This document shows positions 34,849 through 44,403 of a DNA stretch of 64,000 nucleotides, piece after piece. Position numbers and translations under genes: made by a program. The stretch comes from Sulfitobacter sediminilitoris. Lineage in GTDB: Bacteria > Pseudomonadota > Alphaproteobacteria > Rhodobacterales > Rhodobacteraceae. The notes beneath the pieces are model-generated. The model saw only the letters and a program-made list of their open reading frames with translations. It was not told where the DNA came from and did not search any database. The stretch is taken from the NCBI RefSeq assembly GCF_010667575.1, contig NZ_JAABNT010000002.1:434001-498000 (forward strand). The letters run 5' to 3'. The first letter of the stretch is position 1, and the number at the start of each line of letters is the position of its first letter.

Positions 34849-35685
34849 ATGACACCCATCCGAATTTCATCCTTTTCTCAAGGCGACACCGGTGGCAATC
34901 CGGCTGGCGTGGTGATCACCGATACCCTGCCGCCAGCGTCCGAGATGCAAGAGATCGCTGCTGATCTGGGCTATTCTGAAACTGCCTTTGCCGCGCCTGA
35001 TGGTGATAGATGGCGCGTGCGCTACTATGCCCCAGTGGGCGAGGTGGCGTTCTGTGGTCACGCGACGATTGCCCTTGGCGCGGCACTCGGCGCACAGGAA
35101 GGGGCCGGGCGGTTTGATCTGGATTTGCGCGATGACCAGATCAGCGTTGAAGCAATGCAGCGCGACGGGCGTTGGCATGCAGCGTTGCAGTCGCCTCAGA
35201 CCTGGTCCGAGCCGATGGCGGATGATCTGCTGTACGCGCTTCTTGATGCTTTTGATTTGTCGGAAGACGATCTTGACCCGGCCTTGCGCCCGACCCTGGC
35301 GTTTGGTGGTGTGCGGCATGGTATTCTGACACTCAAGGACCGAACGCGGCTCGCGCAGATGGCCTATCCTTTCGAGTCGATGCGCCAACTGATGGCCCTG
35401 CATGATCTGGTGACAGTCAGCTTGATCTACATCGATACACCCCGCGCGTTCGTGGCGCGGAATGCATTTGCAAGCGGTGGCGTGGTTGAGGACCCGGCCA
35501 CGGGGGCTGCAGCGGCGGCGTTGGCCGGGGCATTGGTGGATGCGGACTGGAATGGACTGCGTGCGGGCGGCACCTTCACCATCGCACAGGGCGAGGACAT
35601 GGGTATGCCTTCGTCCCTGACGGTCGAGGCGACGGGCAAGCCGGGGGCATCGGTCAGGGTCAGCGGCGCAGTACGTCGGATGTAA
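34849..35685 (+). CDS. PhzF family isomerase-like protein
   Basis: 278 residues from the ATG at 34849; the open frame begins at 34765. It has the PhzF/diaminopimelate-epimerase-like fold with the typical start SFSQGDTGGNPAGVVI (G-NPAGV motif). The acid-base Glu is in LGYSETAFAA and the middle has FCGHATIALGAAL. The C-terminal FASGGVVEDPATGAAAAAL matches the conserved GxxEDPATGSA motif. Members isomerise small acidic metabolites; without phenazine genes nearby the substrate is unknown. Spacing of 98 nt from the PBP gene suggests its own promoter. Confidence 0.92.
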   Translation: MTPIRISSFSQGDTGGNPAGVVITDTLPPASEMQEIAADLGYSETAFAAPDGDRWRVRYYAPVGEVAFCGHATIALGAALGAQEGAGRFDLDLRDDQISVEAMQRDGRWHAALQSPQTWSEPMADDLLYALLDAFDLSEDDLDPALRPTLAFGGVRHGILTLKDRTRLAQMAYPFESMRQLMALHDLVTVSLIYIDTPRAFVARNAFASGGVVEDPATGAAAAALAGALVDADWNGLRAGGTFTIAQGEDMGMPSSLTVEATGKPGASVRVSGAVRRM

Positions 35686-35784
35686 CTGCGGCAATTCAAT
35701 CTTAAAGAAACTCTGCTCTTACTCCCCACCCAAGGGGATCGGCCATCGGAACGCGCATGTCCCTGACTGAGCAGGAAACAGGTC

Positions 35785-37521
35785 ATGCGCGCAGAACACG
35801 CAAGACGGGGCAAGCAAGAGTTGCGCGGCATCCGCCGGCGCAATCGGCGGCTCTATTGGTTTGTCGCGCTGTTCAGCCTGTTTGCGAACCTGCTGATGCT
35901 GACAGGGCCGATGTATATGTTGCAGGTCTACGACCGCGTTCTCGCGTCGGGCTCGACCGAAACCCTGGTCGCGCTGTCTTTGCTGATGGTGTTTCTCTAC
36001 ATTATGATGGGCGCGCTGGATTTTTCCCGCGCACGGATCATGACGCGTGTAGCGCTGTGTTTTGCACAGGATTTGCATGGCAGGGTGTTTGATGCTGTGA
36101 TGCGCAAGGCTGCGGTCCTGCCCGACAAAGGCACTGACAGTGGATTGCGCGATCTGAGAAATATTCAGCGTCTGATCGGTGCGCCTGTTCTGATTGCGCT
36201 GATGGACTTGCCATGGACGCCCATCCTTATTGGCACCATTTTCGTATTTCACCCCTACCTTGGGGCGCTGGCCCTTGTCGGGGCGCTGATCCTTGTCATG
36301 ATCACAATGTGCAACCAGTTGCTGTCGCATCGCGCACAGCAGGCGGCGGGCGGCTTCCACCACATGGCCGAAACAGAGGCGGTTCAATACCGGGCGCAGG
36401 CAGAAACGATACGCGCGATGGGTATGTGCCCGGCTGCATTTCATCGCTGGAAGCACTCTCAGGATCAGGCGGAGGCGTCTGATCTGTCCGCGATGAACGT
36501 CACCGGGGCGTTTTCCAGCCTGACCAAAACACTGCGGCTCTTACTGCAATCGGCAATGTTGGGGCTGGGGGCGTGGCTGGTGATTGCAGGAAAGATGACA
36601 CCGGGTGGCATGATCGCGGGGTCCATCTTGCTGGGCCGTGCGCTGTCCCCTGTTGAAGCGGTGCTCAACCAATGGCCGGTGGCCCAGCAAGGCCTGCAAA
36701 GCTGGTCAGACCTTGCCACGCTTCTGGGGGAAGTGCCGCCAGAGGAACGACTTCTTACCTTGCCAACGCCCGCGGCACGCATGGTGGTCAACAGCGTGAC
36801 TGTTGTGCCACCCGGAGATCGGAAGGCCACGCTTAAATCACTGAGTTTCCGGATCGAGCCGGGTCAGGCCATTGGCGTGATCGGCCCGTCGGGGTCAGGC
36901 AAATCCACGCTTGCGCGGGCACTTGTCGGCGTGTGGCCTGCAGCGGGGGGAGATATCAGGCTGGACGGTGCGGCTCTTGACCATTTCTCGGCAGAGGTTC
37001 TGGGTCAGCACATCGGCTATCTCCCTCAGCAGGTGTATCTATTTGATGGCACGGTTGCAGAGAATATCGCACGTCTTGCGCCGCCTCCGGATGAATCAAA
37101 GGTCATTGAGGCGGCAAAAATGGCGGGCGCGCACGAGATGATCTTGATGCTGCCCAAAGCGTACGACACACGCATCACCGCCGATCGACCGCAGTTTTCA
37201 GGCGGGCAACTGCAGCGCATCGGGCTGGCAAGGGCGCTTTATGGTGATCCTGTTGTGGTCGTGCTGGATGAACCGAACGCGCATCTGGACAATGCAGGCT
37301 CTGCCGCACTTAACTGTGCTATCCGGCAGATCAAGGCGCGGCGTCGGTCAGTGCTGATCATGGCGCACCGGCCTGCGGCAATTCAGGAATGCGATATGAT
37401 CCTGATGCTGGACAGCGGCATGCGTATGGCATTCGGTCCCAAGGATGAGGTCCTGTCAGGCATGGTCAAAAACGCCAGATCCATTCAGGCGGTCCCAGCC
37501 GCCGCTGCAGGGATGAGGTGA
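35785..37521 (+). CDS. Type I secretion ABC transporter (permease and ATPase)
   Basis: 578 residues, PrtD-like and without an N-terminal peptidase C39 domain. The membrane half (about 1-310) has several helices, starting LYWFVALFSLFANLLML. The ATPase half has Walker A GPSGSGKSTLARAL, Q-loop near LPQQVYLF, signature FSGGQLQRIGLARAL, Walker B VVVLDEPNAHLD with the catalytic Glu, and MAHRP. It should drive export of a substrate with an uncleaved C-terminal signal. The HlyD adaptor follows, overlapping as GTGA. No RTX substrate or TolC-type gene is adjacent. Confidence 0.95.
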   Translation: MRAEHARRGKQELRGIRRRNRRLYWFVALFSLFANLLMLTGPMYMLQVYDRVLASGSTETLVALSLLMVFLYIMMGALDFSRARIMTRVALCFAQDLHGRVFDAVMRKAAVLPDKGTDSGLRDLRNIQRLIGAPVLIALMDLPWTPILIGTIFVFHPYLGALALVGALILVMITMCNQLLSHRAQQAAGGFHHMAETEAVQYRAQAETIRAMGMCPAAFHRWKHSQDQAEASDLSAMNVTGAFSSLTKTLRLLLQSAMLGLGAWLVIAGKMTPGGMIAGSILLGRALSPVEAVLNQWPVAQQGLQSWSDLATLLGEVPPEERLLTLPTPAARMVVNSVTVVPPGDRKATLKSLSFRIEPGQAIGVIGPSGSGKSTLARALVGVWPAAGGDIRLDGAALDHFSAEVLGQHIGYLPQQVYLFDGTVAENIARLAPPPDESKVIEAAKMAGAHEMILMLPKAYDTRITADRPQFSGGQLQRIGLARALYGDPVVVVLDEPNAHLDNAGSAALNCAIRQIKARRRSVLIMAHRPAAIQECDMILMLDSGMRMAFGPKDEVLSGMVKNARSIQAVPAAAAGMR

Positions 37522-38828
37522 GACGGGTGACCAACCGCGCCTCTCCCTCCTTGCCGTACGTCATCATGGGCTTTGCAACGATTGGTGTTCTGATGCTTGG
37601 CGTTGGGCTGTGGGCCGGCACTGCTTTGCTTTCTGGCGCGCTGGTCAACACCGGCATCGTTGAATTCGATCAGACAAGGCATGTTGTGCAGCATTCGCAA
37701 GGGGGCGTGGTTGCTGATGTGCTGGTCGCAGAGGGGGATGTGGTACGGGCAGGCGACGTCCTGATCCGTCTGGATACCCGGTTTTCACGCGCAGAATTGG
37801 CCTATGCCCAAGAGCAACTTTTTGAACTTTTGGCACAGCAAGCGCGGCTCCGGTCGGAATATATGGATCGTGAAGATGTGGTCTTTGCGACGGGGCTGAT
37901 GGCCCAGGCCGCTGATGATGCCGGTTTGCGCGGGCTGCTTGAGGGTCAGCGCCGATTGTTTCGTGCCGGGCGCGAAACCGTCCGCAGCCAGACCCTTCAG
38001 CTGCGTCAACGGCAACAGCAGGTAACAGCGCGGATCATAGGCGTGGACGCGCAAATCGCCGCACTCGAGACGCAGATGACCCTGATCCAAACGGCGCTCA
38101 CTAATCAGCAATCCCTCTTGGCACGCGGTCTAACACAAGCGACAGCCGTTTTGCAGCTGGAGCGCGAGAAAGCATCGCTCCAAGGCCGTCTGGGAGAACT
38201 GATTGCGGCCAAGGCGCAGGCGGGCGTGCAGATGACCGAGATTGAAAGTGATATCCTTCAGCGTGCAGCGCGACACCGGGAAAAGGCCATTGCGATGACC
38301 CGTGAGCTTGAACAATCGATCCGCAAATTTCGGAACGACATAGACAGACTTGATTCCGAGATCGAAAGGGCCGAGGTGCGTGCACCAGTATCCGGCATTA
38401 TCTTTGGCGTGCAGGGCGTCACAGCCCAAGCCGTGCTGCAACCAGCAGCCGCTATCCTGACAATTGTGCCAAAGGGCAGGGCAGGCGTCGTGCTGACACA
38501 TGTCTCACCGCGCGATATTGATCTGGTGGCGGTTGGGCAGCAGGTAAGGCTGCGGCTTTCCGCGCTGGACCAGCGCCTGACGCCAGAGATCTTTGGCCAT
38601 GTGACGCGAATTTCTGCAGATATGATAACGGATCAGCGGTCAGGCGCAGTGCATTTCGAAGTTGAGGTCAGCCTGGCTGCGACTGAGCTTGAGAAGTTGC
38701 CAAACGGTATGGTGCTGATCCCCGGCATGCCGGTCGAGACCTTTATCCAAACTGGTTCGCGGACACCTTTGGTGTATCTGATCAAACCGATGACCGATTA
38801 TTTTGCACGCGCTTTTCGCGAAAGCTGA
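37518..38828 (+). CDS. HlyD-family type I secretion adaptor
   Basis: 436 residues from a GTG overlapping the ABC transporter stop. One membrane helix (about 10-37) is followed by a split biotinyl-lipoyl-like domain (HSQGGVVADVLVAEGDVVRAG at about 62, VRAPVSGIIFGVQGVTAQA at about 290). A long coiled-coil hairpin runs between the halves (about 95-285). It bridges the inner-membrane ABC pump and an outer-membrane TolC. Typical HlyD/PrtE length. The cognate TolC and substrate must be elsewhere. Confidence 0.95.
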   Translation: MRRVTNRASPSLPYVIMGFATIGVLMLGVGLWAGTALLSGALVNTGIVEFDQTRHVVQHSQGGVVADVLVAEGDVVRAGDVLIRLDTRFSRAELAYAQEQLFELLAQQARLRSEYMDREDVVFATGLMAQAADDAGLRGLLEGQRRLFRAGRETVRSQTLQLRQRQQQVTARIIGVDAQIAALETQMTLIQTALTNQQSLLARGLTQATAVLQLEREKASLQGRLGELIAAKAQAGVQMTEIESDILQRAARHREKAIAMTRELEQSIRKFRNDIDRLDSEIERAEVRAPVSGIIFGVQGVTAQAVLQPAAAILTIVPKGRAGVVLTHVSPRDIDLVAVGQQVRLRLSALDQRLTPEIFGHVTRISADMITDQRSGAVHFEVEVSLAATELEKLPNGMVLIPGMPVETFIQTGSRTPLVYLIKPMTDYFARAFRES

Positions 38829-38899
38829 ACGCGGCCTCTTTTCGTTATGGTTCAACACCGCTAGCGTCCCGGCAAATCATTTGTCAAAGGATCAGCGTC

Positions 38900-39358
38900 A
38901 TGAGCATCACCGAAAGACTGTCAGAACTGGGTGTCACCTTGCCCGATGCGCCTGCCCCAGCGGCCAATTATGTCCCGTTCGTGCAGGTGGGAAATACCGT
39001 CTATGTATCGGGTCAGATATCCAACGGACCGGATGGGCTGATTACCGGTAAACTTGGGGCTGACATGGAGGTCGAAGCCGGAGCAGCTGCGGCCAAGACC
39101 TGCGCAATCAGCTTGTTGGCGCAGGTAAAAGCAGCCTGCGGCGGCGATATTGAGCGGTTGCAGCGTGTGGTCAAGCTGACCGGGTTCGTCAATTCCACGC
39201 AGGATTTCACCGATCAACCGAAAGTCATCAATGGCTGTTCGGACTTTCTGGTCGAGGCGCTGGGCGACAAAGGGCGACACGCCCGGTCTGCGGTTTCGGC
39301 ACCATCCTTGCCCTTGGGTGTCGCTGTTGAGATCGAAGGCATTTTTGAGATCAAATGA
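38900..39358 (+). CDS. RidA family protein
   Basis: 152 residues. The YjgF/RidA fold is clear: YVPFVQVGNTVYVSGQISNG at the N-terminus, GADMEVEAGAAAAKTCAISL, VVKLTGFVNSTQDFTDQP, and the conserved end ARSAVSAPSLPLGVAVEIEG with the imine-binding Arg. These enzymes hydrolyse reactive enamines or imines released by PLP enzymes, but subfamilies differ. It overlaps the next gene (ATGA at 39355-39358), starting a chain of five closely packed genes. Confidence 0.94.
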   Translation: MSITERLSELGVTLPDAPAPAANYVPFVQVGNTVYVSGQISNGPDGLITGKLGADMEVEAGAAAAKTCAISLLAQVKAACGGDIERLQRVVKLTGFVNSTQDFTDQPKVINGCSDFLVEALGDKGRHARSAVSAPSLPLGVAVEIEGIFEIK

Positions 39359-40098
39359 CGCTTCCTGCTGCGTTCTATAATGTTCCATTGGCGCATCGCG
39401 CCTTGCATGACCGCTATGATGGTCGGCCTGAAAACAGCCGCGCGGCGATCCGTGCGGCGATCAAGGCCGGCTATGGTATCGAGATCGATGTGCAATTGAG
39501 CGCCGATGGCGCCGCGATGGTCTTTCATGATTACGCGTTGGAACGGTTGACGGGGCAGAAAGGCGCTGTGCGTCTGCGCTCTGCTGACGAGTTGTCTCAT
39601 CTAAACCTGCTTGGCGGGGATGAGGGGATCCCTGATTTGCCCGAAGTCCTTGATCTGATAGCCGGGCAGGTTCCATTGGTGATTGAGTTGAAGGATCAGG
39701 ATGGGGGAATGGGCTCTGATATCGGCGCGCTTGAGCGGTCGGTCGCGGGCAGCCTGCAGGCTTATGCCGGGCCCGTTGCGGTAATGTCCTTTAACCCACA
39801 TTCCGTCGCAAAAATGGCTGATCTTCTTCCGGATATACCCCGCGGGATTGTCACCAGCGCGTACCGGTACGAAGACTGGCCACTGCCCAAGACCACCTGT
39901 GACCGGTTGCGGGATATTCCTGACTATGACCGCGTTGGCGCCGGTTTCATTTCGCATGAGGTAGATGATCTGACGCGCCCCCGTGTGGCTGAACTGAAAG
40001 ATCGTGGCGCGATGATCTGCTGTTGGACCGTGCGCAGTGCCGCGCAAGAGGCAGAGGCGCGTAAAGTCGCACATAATATCACCTTTGAGGGGTACTGA
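39355..40098 (+). CDS. Glycerophosphodiester phosphodiesterase
   Basis: 247 residues. The GDPD active-site start is seen in LAHRALHDRYDGRPENSRAA (His-Arg and Glu-Asn), followed by IEIDVQLSADG and VFHDYALERLTG with the catalytic His. The later VIELKD and MSFNPHSVA motifs fit. It should split glycerophosphodiesters to glycerol 3-phosphate and an alcohol; no signal peptide, so it is cytoplasmic (UgpQ-like). Coupled to the RidA gene. Confidence 0.95.
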   Translation: MTLPAAFYNVPLAHRALHDRYDGRPENSRAAIRAAIKAGYGIEIDVQLSADGAAMVFHDYALERLTGQKGAVRLRSADELSHLNLLGGDEGIPDLPEVLDLIAGQVPLVIELKDQDGGMGSDIGALERSVAGSLQAYAGPVAVMSFNPHSVAKMADLLPDIPRGIVTSAYRYEDWPLPKTTCDRLRDIPDYDRVGAGFISHEVDDLTRPRVAELKDRGAMICCWTVRSAAQEAEARKVAHNITFEGY

Positions 40099-40147
40099 GC
40101 GGCGCACCGTCCTTGATCCCGTGAAGGGACGCCACACATAGTCCATC

Positions 40148-41353
40148 ATGCAATCAGAGCAGAATATGAGCGCGCAGGAGATCGAAATCAGGCTGGTCCC
40201 AAGCTTGGCCGAAATTGGTCAAGCCGATTGGGATGCCTGTGCCTGCCCAGAAGCAGCGGAGGGGGGACCACCGGTTGACCCTTTCACCACCTATCGCTTT
40301 CTGTCCGCGCTCGAAGAAAGCGGCAGCGTTGGTCCTGGCACCGGCTGGCAGCCGCAGCATCTGGCGGCCTATGTTGAAGGTCAGATCATCGCAGTCGCGC
40401 CGCTTTATGCCAAGATGCACAGTCAAGGCGAATACATCTTTGACCACAACTGGGCGCATGCTTTTGAGCGGGCGGGCGGACAATACTACCCCAAGTTACA
40501 GATTGCCGTGCCGCATACACCTGCGACAGGTCGGCGGTTGTTAACCCGGCCTGGCTTCGAAGAGGTTGGCAAACGCGCCCTGATACAAGGTGCTATCCAG
40601 GTCACAGAGAACAACAACCTGTCATCTGTCCACGTGACATTCTGCACTCAGCAAGAAGCAGAGTTTGCCGAAGAAATGGGCCTGATGGTACGCAAAAGCC
40701 AACAGTTTCATTGGAAAAATGACAGCTACGCCGACTTTGATGGCTTTCTGGCGAGCCTTAATTCGCGCAAGCGCAAGAACATCCGCAAAGAACGGACGCA
40801 GGCCCAAGGGTTCGGTGGTACGATCCAGACCTTTACCGGGGATCAGTTGCAGCCAGAACACTGGGATGCGTTTTGGCATTTCTATCAAGACACCGGCGCG
40901 CGCAAATGGGGCTCTCCCTACCTCACCCGCCAGTTCTTTGACATCGCCCAAGAGACCCTGCGCGACGATATCGCACTGGTCTTGGCTGAACGCGATGGCC
41001 GATGGATTGCCGGTGCGCTGAACTTTATCGGGGCTGACGCGTTATATGGCCGGTACTGGGGCTGTATCGAGCATCATCCCTGTCTGCATTTTGAACTGTG
41101 CTACTACCGCGCCATCGACTTTGCCATTGCAAATGGGCTGAGCACGGTAGAGGCGGGCGCACAGGGCGAACACAAGCTGGCGCGCGGTTATCTGCCAACG
41201 CCGACGTGGTCGCTCCATTGGATGCGAGACGAGGGATTTGCACGGGCGGTCGGTGACTATCTGGAAGCCGAACGGGACGCCGTTGACCATGAAATTGAAA
41301 TACTGACAGAATATGGGCCGTTCAAACGTGCCCAGATTGAGGAACGGGAATGA
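40148..41353 (+). CDS. FemAB-like / DUF482 GNAT-fold protein
   Basis: 401 residues from the ATG at 40148 (a second ATG at 40166 is possible). The middle and C-terminal parts look like the DUF482 (peptidogalycan biosynthesis) family: [20 protein letters not shown], then [40 protein letters not shown] and [20 protein letters not shown]. The FemAB/GNAT-type fold suggests aminoacyl or acyl transfer, but no activity is proven for this family. It overlaps the following dehydratase gene as ATGA. Confidence 0.88.
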   Translation: MQSEQNMSAQEIEIRLVPSLAEIGQADWDACACPEAAEGGPPVDPFTTYRFLSALEESGSVGPGTGWQPQHLAAYVEGQIIAVAPLYAKMHSQGEYIFDHNWAHAFERAGGQYYPKLQIAVPHTPATGRRLLTRPGFEEVGKRALIQGAIQVTENNNLSSVHVTFCTQQEAEFAEEMGLMVRKSQQFHWKNDSYADFDGFLASLNSRKRKNIRKERTQAQGFGGTIQTFTGDQLQPEHWDAFWHFYQDTGARKWGSPYLTRQFFDIAQETLRDDIALVLAERDGRWIAGALNFIGADALYGRYWGCIEHHPCLHFELCYYRAIDFAIANGLSTVEAGAQGEHKLARGYLPTPTWSLHWMRDEGFARAVGDYLEAERDAVDHEIEILTEYGPFKRAQIEERE

Positions 41354-41658
41354 CAGAGAAGCTAAGCGATAAGACCCGGAACACGGTGCTCCAGCCATTG
41401 TTTGACACAGGCTGGGAACTGACAGAGGGGCGCGATGCGATAAAAAAGACGTTTGTATTTGCCGATTTCGTCGAAGCCTTTGGGTGGATGACGCAAGCTG
41501 CGATCTGGGCTGAAAAGTGGGGTCATCATCCAGAGTGGGACAATGTCTATAAAACCGTCAACGTCACACTCACGACGCACGACGTCGACGGATTGAGCGC
41601 GCTTGACGCGAAACTGGCGCGCAAGATGGACGGACTCGCGGAGCGGATGCAAGACTGA
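41350..41658 (+). CDS. phhB: 4a-hydroxytetrahydrobiopterin dehydratase
   Basis: 102 residues, the usual PCD/DCoH length. [20 protein letters not shown] carries the active-site His-His-Pro and the conserved VYNxV-like strand; the end [18 protein letters not shown] is also typical. It recycles pterin after aromatic amino acid hydroxylation or, in some bacteria, acts in other pterin roles. No phenylalanine hydroxylase gene is in the window. The stop codon shares its last base with the next ATG. Confidence 0.94.
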   Translation: MTEKLSDKTRNTVLQPLFDTGWELTEGRDAIKKTFVFADFVEAFGWMTQAAIWAEKWGHHPEWDNVYKTVNVTLTTHDVDGLSALDAKLARKMDGLAERMQD

Positions 41659-42524
41659 TGGACGAAGTAGAAAATACCGTTACAAGCATCATGACGACTG
41701 AGATTTGGCAGGGCAAAACCCTTGCTGATCTGCTGACAATTGAATTTCTTGCCAGTGCGGCGGGCTCGCTCTTGGGCGCTGTCGCCATTTTGCTCTTGGG
41801 CTGGATCGTGTCGGCTTGGCTGCAAAAACGGGTCGCGAACCTGGGTCGGAAGAACAAGCACCTTGATGAGATGTTGTTCGACTTTCTGGCCTCCATTGTC
41901 CGCTATGTGGTGCTGGGTTTCACGCTGTTGTTTGTGCTCAACACCTTTGGGGTGCGGACGACTTCCGTTGTGGCCGTCATCGGTGCGGCAGGTCTGGCGA
42001 TTGGTCTGGCTTTGCAGGGCACGCTGTCGAATGTGGCGGCGGGCGTCATGCTTATCCTGTTCCGACCGATCAAGACAGGCGACTTTGTTGAGGTTGCGGG
42101 CCAGATGGGCACCGTCAAGAACATCAATCTGAACTTCACCGAATTGGCAGATCTCAGCAATGTTCAGGTAATCGTGCCAAACTCGGAAGTATGGGGAAAC
42201 ATCATCACGAACTATTCCACGAATGACCGTCGCCGTGCCGAATGGACCTTCGGTGTTGGATACGGCGCGAACCTCAAGGACGCTGAAACGATCATTCGCG
42301 AAACGATCATGGCGGATGAGAGGGCTCAGACCGAACCAGAGCCTTTCATTCAGGTCACGAACCTTGGCGGAAGCTCTGTCGATTTTCTAGTGCGGGTCTG
42401 GTGCAACGCTTCTGACTATTTCGCCTTCAAGGCCGATATGACCCGCAAGGTCAAAGAGGCTCTGGACGAAGGTGGGGTGGATATCCCATTCCCGACCAGA
42501 ACAATCATCACCCAGTCAGATTAA
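41658..42524 (+). CDS. MscS-family mechanosensitive channel
   Basis: 288 residues. Three N-terminal membrane helices; the pore-lining third contains AIGLALQGTLSNVAAGVMLI, the MscS Gly/Ala-packed pattern. The beta domain starts LFRPIKTGDFVEVAGQMGTV, followed by the conserved IVPNSEVWGNIITNYST. It releases solutes on osmotic downshock from the inner membrane. Small MscS-type length (E. coli MscS is about the same size). It closes the run of overlapping genes; a terminator follows. Confidence 0.95.
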   Translation: MDEVENTVTSIMTTEIWQGKTLADLLTIEFLASAAGSLLGAVAILLLGWIVSAWLQKRVANLGRKNKHLDEMLFDFLASIVRYVVLGFTLLFVLNTFGVRTTSVVAVIGAAGLAIGLALQGTLSNVAAGVMLILFRPIKTGDFVEVAGQMGTVKNINLNFTELADLSNVQVIVPNSEVWGNIITNYSTNDRRRAEWTFGVGYGANLKDAETIIRETIMADERAQTEPEPFIQVTNLGGSSVDFLVRVWCNASDYFAFKADMTRKVKEALDEGGVDIPFPTRTIITQSD

Positions 42525-42560
42525 GTGTGCCGGGCCGCGTAAAGGGCATTCAGAATGCAA

Positions 42561-42594
42561 AAGGGACGCCAGCTTGGGCGTCCCTTCTTCTTTT
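42561..42594. terminator. Intrinsic terminator between mscS and peroxiredoxin genes
   Basis: AAGGGACGCC (42561-42570), 6-nt loop, GGCGTCCCTT (42577-42586), then CTTCTTTT. The A-rich run before it (CAAAAGGG) gives a weak T-tract on the other strand, so it may serve both convergent genes. Confidence 0.85.
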
Positions 42595-42616
42595 GAAGAC
42601 GGGCCAGCGTGCGGGC

Positions 42617-43105
42617 TTACATGTTCGCCAGCAGGGCCTCGCCGCCCGAAACATCGCAGACGCCCGGTCCTTCTTCTGGCTGGAACAGGGTCACCTTGCC
42701 GTCCTCAACCAGCATCGCGTACCGCTTGGACCGTGCGACCAACCCGGCAGGTGCCGCGTCAAAATCCATGCCCAAAGCCTTGGTGAATTCCGACTGCGCG
42801 TCGGCCAGCATCGTGATGCCTGCCTCGCTTGCGCCAGTTGCCTCGCCCCATGCCTTCATCACAAAGGGGTCGTTACAGGAGACGCAGATGATCTCGTCCA
42901 CGCCTTTGGCGTCGAACTGATCTTTGGTGCGCACAAAGCTGGGCACATGCGCGGAGTGGCAGGTCGGCGTGAATGCGCCCGGGACGGCAAAGATGACGAC
43001 CTTGCGGCCTTTGACCTTGTCCGACATTTTGACTGGCGCTGGTCCATCCGCGCCCAATTGTACAAGCGTTGCGTCGGGCAGGGTGTCGCCTTGAGAGATT
43101 GTCAT
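42617..43105 (-). CDS. Peroxiredoxin (Prx5/PrxII type)
   Basis: 162 residues. Peroxidatic Cys49 lies in VPGAFTPTCHSAHVPSF, the Prx5 signature. Other conserved parts are IICVSCNDPFVMKAW and LADAQSEFTKALGM. A further Cys near the end (GPGVCDVSGG) may be the resolving residue. It reduces peroxides using a thiol donor such as glutaredoxin. It is divergent from a pyridine-nucleotide oxidoreductase with 89 nt between. Confidence 0.96.
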   Translation of the reverse strand: MTISQGDTLPDATLVQLGADGPAPVKMSDKVKGRKVVIFAVPGAFTPTCHSAHVPSFVRTKDQFDAKGVDEIICVSCNDPFVMKAWGEATGASEAGITMLADAQSEFTKALGMDFDAAPAGLVARSKRYAMLVEDGKVTLFQPEEGPGVCDVSGGEALLANM

Positions 43106-43194
43106 CTGTATTGCCTTTCATGTGATTGCGTTTGCCGCTTGGCAACATATAGGTTTCAGCGCAGGGCGCGACCAGTCATTCGGAGAGAGAAATC

Positions 43195-44403
43195 ATGGGC
43201 CATGTGATTGTGATCGGTGCCGGGCAGGCGGGATCATCTTGTGTAGCGAAGCTGCGGAACAGTGGATTTGAGGGAAAGATCACCCTGATCGGATCAGAAC
43301 CTGTACCCCCTTACCAGCGTCCCCCGCTCAGCAAAGCGTATCTCATGGGCGAGATGGCGTTTGAGCGTCTGTTCCTTCGGCCCGAAGCCTTTTACGGCGA
43401 GAATGATATCGATCTGCGTCTGGGTCAGACCGTTCAGGCCATTGATACGGCCAACCAAACGGTCAGCGTCGGCGATGAGATATTGACCTATGATGATCTT
43501 GTGTTGACCACCGGATCCGAACCGAACCGCCTGCCATCTGCGATTGGCGGCGATCTGGACGGCGTGCATGTGGTTCGTGATCTGGCAGACGTAGACGCCA
43601 TGGCGCCGCGCTTTGTCGAAGGGGCAAAGGTTTTGATCGTCGGCGGGGGCTACATTGGGTTGGAAGCTGCGTCTGTTGCGGCGAAACTCGGGCTCAAGGT
43701 GACGCTGGTCGAGATGGCGGACCGCATCCTGCAACGCGTGGCCTGCCCGGAGACCAGTGATTTCTTCCGGCAACTGCACCGCGATCACGGTGTCGATATT
43801 CGTGAAGGTGTCGGGCTGGAACGCCTGACCGGAGAGGGCGCGGTCAGTGGCGCGCAGCTAACGGATGGCAGCGAACTGGACGTGGATTTCGTAATCGTCG
43901 GCGTGGGCATCAGGCCGGGAATTGCGCTGGCTGAAGCGGCGGGGCTTGAGATAGACAATGGCATCAAGGTGGATGCCCAAGGCCGGACCTCGGCGCCGCA
44001 TGTCTGGGCCGCGGGCGATTGCACGTCCTTTCCCTATCGTGGCGGGCGCACCCGTCTGGAATCCGTCCCAAACGCCATTGATCAGGCGGAATGCGTGGCT
44101 GAAAACATCATGGACGCGCATAAGGACTATGTGGCGAAGCCGTGGTTCTGGTCGGACCAATATGACGTTAAACTTCAGATTGCCGGTCTGAATACCGGGT
44201 ACGACCGGGTGGTGACCCGCCGTGCTGACGCAGATAGCGTATCATTCTGGTATTACTGCGGGGACGCGTTGCTGGCGGTGGATGCGATGAACGACCCGCG
44301 TGGCTACATGGTCGGAAAACGCCTGATCGAAAGCGGGAAATCGCCCGCGCCAGAAGTGATCGCTGATCCAGACACTGATCTGAAGGCGCTGTTGCGCGCG
44401 TGA
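43195..44403 (+). CDS. FAD-dependent ferredoxin/rubredoxin reductase-like enzyme
   Basis: 402 residues. FAD motif VIGAGQAGSSCVAKLR at the N-terminus; PPYQRPPLSKAYLMG follows; NAD motif IVGGGYIGLEAASVAAKLG in the middle; second FAD motif HVWAAGDCTSFPYR and the FWSDQYD block near the C-terminus. These features match ferredoxin reductases of dioxygenase and P450 systems. A P450 or ferredoxin gene is not adjacent, so the redox partner is unknown. Its stop overlaps the rsmD start. Confidence 0.93.
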   Translation: MGHVIVIGAGQAGSSCVAKLRNSGFEGKITLIGSEPVPPYQRPPLSKAYLMGEMAFERLFLRPEAFYGENDIDLRLGQTVQAIDTANQTVSVGDEILTYDDLVLTTGSEPNRLPSAIGGDLDGVHVVRDLADVDAMAPRFVEGAKVLIVGGGYIGLEAASVAAKLGLKVTLVEMADRILQRVACPETSDFFRQLHRDHGVDIREGVGLERLTGEGAVSGAQLTDGSELDVDFVIVGVGIRPGIALAEAAGLEIDNGIKVDAQGRTSAPHVWAAGDCTSFPYRGGRTRLESVPNAIDQAECVAENIMDAHKDYVAKPWFWSDQYDVKLQIAGLNTGYDRVVTRRADADSVSFWYYCGDALLAVDAMNDPRGYMVGKRLIESGKSPAPEVIADPDTDLKALLRA

